Shown one piece after another: positions 12,146 to 15,627 of a stretch of 15,627 nt of DNA. Position numbers and translations under genes: made by a program. Under the pieces are notes generated by a model. It was given only the letters and a program-made list of their open reading frames with translations, did not search any database and was not told where the DNA came from. Origin of the DNA: Candidatus Woesearchaeota archaeon (GTDB lineage Archaea > Nanobdellota > Nanobdellia > Woesearchaeales > UBA10200). Location of the stretch: positions 1 to 15,627 of the forward strand of contig JAGVZX010000013.1 of NCBI GenBank assembly GCA_018302185.1, written 5' to 3'. Position 1 is the first letter of the stretch, and each line of letters opens with the position of its first letter.

Positions 12146-12589
12146 TCATGCATATCTCTTTATCGCATCCAAATGCTTGAACGCAAGCTTTTGCTTTAAT
12201 GCATCTTCTTTGCTAAACCATCTCATCTCCTGCACTTCAACATCCTCTTTTTTCTCTTTGCCTGCTGCAATTCCCCTAAAAATAAGCAATTCTGCGTGCC
12301 AGCTTATTTCAGGAATGATCTCATCAATATATCCGGTAAAATTGCCGTCAAAATCCAATCCTGTCTCCTCCTTTACTTCCCTTATGATCGCATCTTTTGC
12401 ATGCTCAAAATATTCTATATGCCCTCCTGGAAGGCACCAGTCTCCTTTGAATGGCTCGATGTTTCTTTTTGTGAGCAAGATCTTGTTGTCTTTCTCTATG
12501 ATTGCGCCTGTTGTTGCCTTTACAGACCTGTGTTTTCCGTCTTTTGTATATGCAACATATCTATCGTCAAAATCTTTTTTTTGTTCCAT
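12146..12589 (-). CDS. Nudix hydrolase
   Basis: The 147-residue protein has a perfect Nudix box: G56, E62, R70, E71, E74, E75, G77 and L78 in GGHIEYFEHAKDAI and IREVKEETGL. It is preceded by the typical LPGG turn and the strand KATTGAIIEKDNKILLTKR. Nudix enzymes hydrolyse nucleoside diphosphates linked to another group. The overall form resembles the small MutT/ADP-ribose pyrophosphatase group, but the substrate cannot be read from the sequence. The ATG lies six bases after the stop of the cysteine-cluster gene, so the two are in one operon with grpE. Confidence 0.92.
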   Translation of the reverse strand: MEQKKDFDDRYVAYTKDGKHRSVKATTGAIIEKDNKILLTKRNIEPFKGDWCLPGGHIEYFEHAKDAIIREVKEETGLDFDGNFTGYIDEIIPEISWHAELLIFRGIAAGKEKKEDVEVQEMRWFSKEDALKQKLAFKHLDAIKRYA

Positions 12590-12595
12590 GGTAGC

Positions 12596-13234
12596 TCAGC
12601 TTAGTATCTCATAATCCAGTATTTTTGCAAGCAATTTCTTGTCTGGGATGATGTCACTTAATTTTCCGTCTGCAAGTGTCTTGCCGCCTGCTTTCAGGTA
12701 AGCATTAAATTGCCGTATTGACTCTGGATCTTTGCTGTTAACAAAAAAATTCAGCATGAACCATTGGCTTAACTGCTCGCTGTACTCCTTGCATCCCATC
12801 GAGATTTTGCATTCAACAGGCTTGACCTCATGGATCTTGCAACCATTTTTGTCATCGTAAAATATGCATCTTCCAAACGGAAGCTCTTTTCCTTCTGCGT
12901 TTCTTTTCCTCAGTAGTTTTGGGCGGAATATTTTTGTGTTAAAGCGTTCAATTTCTTCCAAGTAATTTTTTTTGAGGTCTTCTTCACTAATTTTTAAGTG
13001 CTTTGCAATATTTTTGAGGTCATTTAATTTTAGCTGCTCATTAACGACTAATGCGCCTGAGCCGAATTTGCATCCGTTGTTGCATGCCTCGCACATGCAT
13101 GGTGGAGCACGCTTTAATATCTCTTTTAATGGCAGGTCTTTTTTTATCCTGATTTTTTCTTCACCGGAATCTTTATTATTGAGGCTTATTTTTTTAATTA
13201 TATTTTTAGATGCTGCATCTTTTTTATTTTTCAT
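12596..13234 (-). CDS. YkgJ-type cysteine-cluster protein (putative zinc- or iron-binding)
   Basis: The 212-residue protein has a lysine-rich N-terminus, then CMCEACNNGC (C46, C48, C51, C55). A second group follows, C123 in GRCIFYDDKNGCKIHEVKP plus C132, C142 and C148. Eight cysteines in this spacing, with CxxxxxPxxC-like KPVECKISMGC, fit the YkgJ/UPF0153 domain, thought to bind zinc or an iron-sulfur cluster; its biochemical role is not established. Its ATG overlaps the grpE stop (ATGA, four bases), which points to translational coupling. The Nudix gene follows after six bases. Confidence 0.82.
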   Translation of the reverse strand: MKNKKDAASKNIIKKISLNNKDSGEEKIRIKKDLPLKEILKRAPPCMCEACNNGCKFGSGALVVNEQLKLNDLKNIAKHLKISEEDLKKNYLEEIERFNTKIFRPKLLRKRNAEGKELPFGRCIFYDDKNGCKIHEVKPVECKISMGCKEYSEQLSQWFMLNFFVNSKDPESIRQFNAYLKAGGKTLADGKLSDIIPDKKLLAKILDYEILS

Positions 13235-13821
13235 TTAGTCGCAACCTTGACTTTTGAATATCTTAATACTACATCACCTAACATATATCCTGCTTGCAAT
13301 TCTTCAAGTATTATATCCTCACCTTTCTCTGATTTTTCCTGCAGCAAAACTTCATGTTTGTAAGGATCAAACTTTTTTCCTACTGCTTCTATCTTTCTCA
13401 CTCCTTGAGTTTCGAGCGCAGAGTAAAATTGACTGTAAATCAATTCAATGCCTTTGATGAAATTCTCTTGATTGGTTGTACTTTTTAATGCAAACTGAAA
13501 GCTGTCGAGTATGGGGAGCAAATTTGCGATTAGCTGCTTATTTGCGTTCTTTGTGATCGTTTCATAATCTTTATGGCATCGTTTTTTATAATTTTCAAAA
13601 TCTGCCTGTACTCGCTGAAGCAATGCTGTTGTCTCATCAAGATGCTTTTTGCATTCATCAAGCGGTGTTTTAGTTTCAGGTTGAGTATTATGTGCAGGAG
13701 TTGTTTGTTGCTTATGCTGTTGTTGCTGATCTGCTTTCGGATTAAAATCTGTTTTCTGTTGATGAGGTTCTTTTTGTTCTTCGTTTTTCTGTGCAGTATT
13801 CTCTTTTTGCTGTTTCGTCAT
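13231..13821 (-). CDS. grpE: GrpE, nucleotide exchange factor of DnaK
   Basis: 196 residues. The first 55 are low-complexity, rich in Gln, Lys, Glu and Thr, and probably disordered. A long helix for dimerisation follows (about 55-95, including DETTALLQRVQADFENYKKR). Next come the four-helix bundle segment (NLLPILDSFQFAL, KGIELIYSQFYSALETQGV) and the C-terminal beta domain with FDPYKHEVLL and GYMLGDVVLRYSKVKV, which contacts the DnaK ATPase domain. GrpE releases ADP from DnaK. A GAGGGGG site lies just before the ATG. The leader is about 70 bases from a TATA box at 13913-13922 and includes a weak hairpin at 13846-13864. It is the first gene of a three-gene operon. Confidence 0.95.
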   Translation of the reverse strand: MTKQQKENTAQKNEEQKEPHQQKTDFNPKADQQQQHKQQTTPAHNTQPETKTPLDECKKHLDETTALLQRVQADFENYKKRCHKDYETITKNANKQLIANLLPILDSFQFALKSTTNQENFIKGIELIYSQFYSALETQGVRKIEAVGKKFDPYKHEVLLQEKSEKGEDIILEELQAGYMLGDVVLRYSKVKVATK

Positions 13822-13845
13822 TGTAATCCCCCTCTATTTGTCTAG

Positions 13846-13864
13846 TGCCTAACGATTTTTGGCA
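13846..13864 (-). other. Small hairpin in the grpE leader
   Basis: TGCC and GGCA arms around an 11-base middle that can add a few A-T pairs. It sits between the predicted transcription start and the ribosome-binding site. It does not match the rpsO/dnaK element and may be chance. Confidence 0.3.
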
Positions 13865-13912
13865 TTTCATTGTTTTTGTTGGCAATTATTAGTGTTTGAT
13901 TGTTTTAGTGAT

Positions 13913-13922
13913 TATTTATAAA
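13913..13922 (-). promoter_or_regulatory. TATA box of the grpE operon
   Basis: Minus-strand TTTATAAATA, predicting transcription from about 13891. It lies in the divergent region shared with the winged-helix regulator. Confidence 0.65.
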
Positions 13923-13948
13923 TGCCCTGTTTGGTTGACATATATTTC

Positions 13949-13965
13949 GTTGATTTAAGCTCAAC
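13949..13965. promoter_or_regulatory. Possible operator (inverted repeat) between grpE and the regulator gene
   Basis: GTTGA and TCAAC arms with a 7-base spacer, upstream of both the grpE TATA box and the regulator TATA box (14022-14030). The position suits a site bound by the divergent winged-helix protein, but arms of five bases can arise by chance. Confidence 0.3.
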
Positions 13966-14021
13966 TAGAACTAAGTAAAGTATAACTTGTATATAAAGGT
14001 TTCTCCCAAATCTTCAAAAGG

Positions 14022-14030
14022 TTTAAATAA
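14022..14030 (+). promoter_or_regulatory. TATA box of the winged-helix regulator gene
   Basis: TTTAAATAA centred 27 bases before the ATG at 14053. This places the transcription start at the codon itself and decides the start against an upstream TTG at 13987. Confidence 0.65.
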
Positions 14031-14052
14031 TAGGATTACTTTATGCTTGATT

Positions 14053-14457
14053 ATGGTCATCATCACACAAAGAATAACTATTGTAAAGATAAGGCGGCCA
14101 GCTAAAAATGTGAATGATGAGCTCCAATGGTTTGGGAATTCTATCGGGCTTTTTAATATGCGCGACAAGGATAAGAGCATGTTCAGGATATTTATTGAGC
14201 TGCTGAAAAGCACTAGGGCAAAGCAATATCTTACAAGCGATGAGATTGCTGATAAATTGCAGCTCAGTAGAGGAACAGTTATCCATCATGTAAATAAGCT
14301 GATGGCTGCCGGATTGGTCGTAAACGAGCGCAACAGGTATCTTTTGAGAGTGGATAATCTTGAAGAGCTTGTTGATGAATTAAGGACAGACATTGCAAGG
14401 ACGATGGATGATCTCAAGAAAGTTGCAGAGAACATAGATAAGATGCTTGGATTGTAA
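14053..14457 (+). CDS. Winged-helix DNA-binding regulator (ArsR-like)
   Basis: 134 residues from the leaderless ATG. The helix-turn-helix lies at about residues 60-92 (YLTSDEIADKLQLSRGTVIH and HHVNKLMAAGLVV), with the recognition helix in SRGTVIHHVNKL and a wing at NERNRYLLRV. A C-terminal amphipathic helix (about 102-130) could mediate dimerisation. The N-terminal 30 residues are basic. The gene diverges from the grpE operon, so control of grpE, or of itself, is plausible. The archaeal heat-shock regulator Phr also has a winged helix, but the length and the rest of the sequence do not identify this protein as Phr. The frame continues upstream to 13987, but that part contains the promoter. 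Confidence 0.85.
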   Translation: MVIITQRITIVKIRRPAKNVNDELQWFGNSIGLFNMRDKDKSMFRIFIELLKSTRAKQYLTSDEIADKLQLSRGTVIHHVNKLMAAGLVVNERNRYLLRVDNLEELVDELRTDIARTMDDLKKVAENIDKMLGL

Positions 14458-14481
14458 TTTTCTGGGTTTATCGTCGATAAC

Positions 14482-14491
14482 TTTTTATAAT
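14482..14491 (+). promoter_or_regulatory. TATA box of the first receiver gene
   Basis: TTTTTATAAT centred 26-27 bases before the ATG at 14513, consistent with a leaderless transcript. Confidence 0.65.
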
Positions 14492-14512
14492 TGTCGCTGT
14501 TTCTAGGTACTT

Positions 14513-15031
14513 ATGGGCTTAGAACAGAGATTACAAACTACAGGGGCTGAGGTAGCGGAAGGCGTATCTGGTGTATCTAGCCAACCATCTCCAGCTCAGA
14601 AAAAGAGAACTTACAGGATATTTATGGTTGATGATAATTCTGATGATATTACCTTTCTCGAGCATTCTATCAACGCATATTATGAGGGTCATGAAAGAGT
14701 TGTCTTTTATAAAGCAACCTGTGGGCAAGATGCTTTACGCCAACTTGCTGGACTTCCTGCTGATCAAGAGATAGATCTGATTTTTACTGATATAGATATG
14801 CCTGGTATGACCGGAATTGAGTTTTTAAGAGAGCTTAGGAGAAATGCTGCATATTCCAGGTATGCAAGAACACAAGCTGTTGCAACTACTGGATGTGACC
14901 GTAACGATAAAGAAAAATCTGAACTAAGGGCATTAGGTCTAATGGAGCAAGATATAATCAGAAAACAGATGTATTTAGAGAAGTATGAAGCAATTGTAGC
15001 AGATGTTCTTCAGAGGTATTGCCTTAAATAA
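14513..15031 (+). CDS. Receiver-domain protein (single-domain response regulator)
   Basis: 172 residues: a 30-residue polar N-terminal extension, then a CheY-like receiver domain. Acidic pair D40-D41 (FMVDDN), phosphoacceptor D93 in FTDIDMPGMTG, Thr at 125/126 (AVATTG) and Lys151 (IIRKQM) are all present, so the domain should be phosphorylated by a histidine kinase. There is no output domain, and no kinase gene is in the window. The N-terminal extension (MGLEQRL) resembles that of the next gene (MGLEEEV), pointing to duplication. Its own TATA box indicates leaderless expression. Confidence 0.92.
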   Translation: MGLEQRLQTTGAEVAEGVSGVSSQPSPAQKKRTYRIFMVDDNSDDITFLEHSINAYYEGHERVVFYKATCGQDALRQLAGLPADQEIDLIFTDIDMPGMTGIEFLRELRRNAAYSRYARTQAVATTGCDRNDKEKSELRALGLMEQDIIRKQMYLEKYEAIVADVLQRYCLK

Positions 15032-15032
15032 G

Positions 15033-15041
15033 ATTTATATT
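15033..15041 (+). promoter_or_regulatory. TATA box of the second receiver gene
   Basis: ATTTATATT begins two bases after the stop of the first receiver gene and is centred 27 bases before the ATG at 15064, so the two paralogues are transcribed from separate leaderless promoters. Confidence 0.6.
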
Positions 15042-15063
15042 CTTATAGCTATTCTTCTAGTGA

Positions 15064-15510
15064 ATGGGCTTAGAGGAGGAGGTTGGAACTAGTGTAAGGA
15101 GTAATGCTAGAGTTTTAGCTGATGAGAGGAAAATACCAGGAATATATAATATCTTGATGATAGATCATAGCAAATCTCATAGATTATGGATAGAAGATTT
15201 GATTTCTGCCTATTATATGCCAAAAGAGAAAGGATCTGAACCAACTACGAGAGTATATTTTGGAGGTTCAAAATATGGACAAGATCTGATTGTATTCTAT
15301 CTTACTGCTAAAGCTGACGCATATGCTACTCTCGAGCAAATCCGTAAAGATAATACCGAAACACCTATTCTGATTATCTCTGCATTGCCGAAATCGCAGT
15401 TAGATAGACAAAAGCTGAGGGATGCAGGAATTAAAAGAAGAGATGTTTTAGTTGAGAGATTAGATCTCGGTGAGTTATGGGGAAGGCTTAGAGAATATTG
15501 CCCGAGGTAA
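15064..15510 (+). CDS. Degenerate receiver-like protein lacking the phosphoacceptor region
   Basis: 148 residues. The start (MGLEEEV), the first strand YNILMIDHSKSHRLWIEDLI and the helix end ISAYYM align with the first receiver protein (YRIFMVDDN and INAYYE). The acidic pair is reduced to D34-H35. After the second strand (RVYFGGSKYGQDL) the sequence runs through TAKADAYATLEQIRKD straight to the fourth strand PILIISALPK. The third strand with the phosphoacceptor Asp and the MPG loop is missing, about 20 residues. Ser106 occupies the Thr/Ser position and no clear KP motif is seen. It is likely a pseudo-receiver acting without phosphorylation, perhaps by pairing with its neighbour. The reading frame is intact. 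Confidence 0.75.
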   Translation: MGLEEEVGTSVRSNARVLADERKIPGIYNILMIDHSKSHRLWIEDLISAYYMPKEKGSEPTTRVYFGGSKYGQDLIVFYLTAKADAYATLEQIRKDNTETPILIISALPKSQLDRQKLRDAGIKRRDVLVERLDLGELWGRLREYCPR

Positions 15511-15514
15511 AATA

Positions 15515-15627
15515 TTAAAACTTATGCAACTTTAATTTTATATTTTTTTTTATCTCTTTAGCAATGCTTTTCGGAACCAGATGCTGCCATCTCTTGTTTT
15601 CGCGGATCAATTTTCTTATCTTTGTAC
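15515..15627 (-). CDS. C-terminus of a probable nicotinamide-nucleotide adenylyltransferase (NadM-like), cut by the window edge
   Basis: The minus-strand frame entering from the right edge encodes TKIRKLIRENKRWQHLVPKS and then IAKEIKKNIKLKLHKF before TAA at 15517-15515. The pattern T-x-I-R followed by W-x-x-L-V-P and a basic helix matches the end of archaeal NMN adenylyltransferases, where the ISxTxxR motif binds ATP phosphates and WxxLVP follows. Only 36 residues are visible, so the call rests on that short match. It converges on the second receiver gene with four bases between the stop codons. The plus-strand T-run at 15538-15551 lies inside this coding region. Confidence 0.55.
   Translation of the reverse strand, partial: TKIRKLIRENKRWQHLVPKSIAKEIKKNIKLKLHKF
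15535..15556 (+). terminator. T-run after the receiver genes
   Basis: A run of nine to ten T 25-40 bases after the second receiver gene, in the plus-strand direction. It could end that transcript even though it lies within the minus-strand coding region. Confidence 0.4.

Noticed and set aside
13987..14052. 22-residue N-terminal extension of the winged-helix regulator
   Set aside because: It starts at TTG and contains the TATA box that drives the gene; the leaderless ATG at 14053 fits better.

Overview
The window is an AT-rich archaeal chromosome segment. Archaeal signs are a group II chaperonin (thermosome), an HMf-type histone, the long archaeal form of ribosomal protein uS15, a GAN/RecJ-like DHH protein, a tRNA with bulge-helix-bulge introns, and TATA boxes about 26 bases before many starts, often with leaderless or near-leaderless transcripts. 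Bacterial-type DnaK, DnaJ and GrpE, many small proteins of unknown function, and an MNT-type nucleotidyltransferase point to a mesophilic DPANN archaeon, perhaps the Woesearchaeota/Pacearchaeota group. That placement is inference and no marker-gene tree was made.

Layout, left to right. (1) 1-2050: 5' part of the thermosome gene (minus), divergent from an unknown gene, then a histone gene. (2) 2150-3211: a tRNA-Ala(GGC) with two introns at unusual places, a small membrane protein, then about 430 bases without a protein gene that hold a structured RNA region and the uS15 leader. (3) 3212-7017: uS15, DHH phosphoesterase, a 46-residue protein, an unknown helical protein, a truncated Dph2-like gene and a membrane protein, all plus strand. 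(4) 7022-13821, all minus: dnaJ, a wHTH/nucleotidyltransferase, a membrane protein overlapping dnaK, dnaK, an unknown small gene, a Nudix hydrolase, a YkgJ-type cysteine-cluster protein and grpE. (5) 14053-15510: a small winged-helix regulator and two receiver-only proteins, the second lacking the phosphoacceptor region. (6) The right edge holds the C-terminus of a probable NMN adenylyltransferase (minus).

The common theme is protein folding: thermosome, DnaK, DnaJ and GrpE all lie within 15 kb, with a DNA-binding regulator divergent from grpE.

The most notable observation is a structured RNA element found three times. The leaders of rpsO (uS15) and dnaK share conserved single-stranded blocks, covarying hairpins and a final hairpin that covers the ribosome-binding site directly before ATG. 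A third copy lies at about 2894-2998 in a region that may encode a stand-alone RNA. This looks like an undescribed cis-regulatory RNA linking a ribosomal protein to a chaperone. Other oddities are a DnaK missing about 33 residues of its ATP-binding domain, a DnaJ with a 9-base tandem duplication next to the HPD motif, a two-intron tRNA-Ala, and a Dph2 cut off after its first domain.
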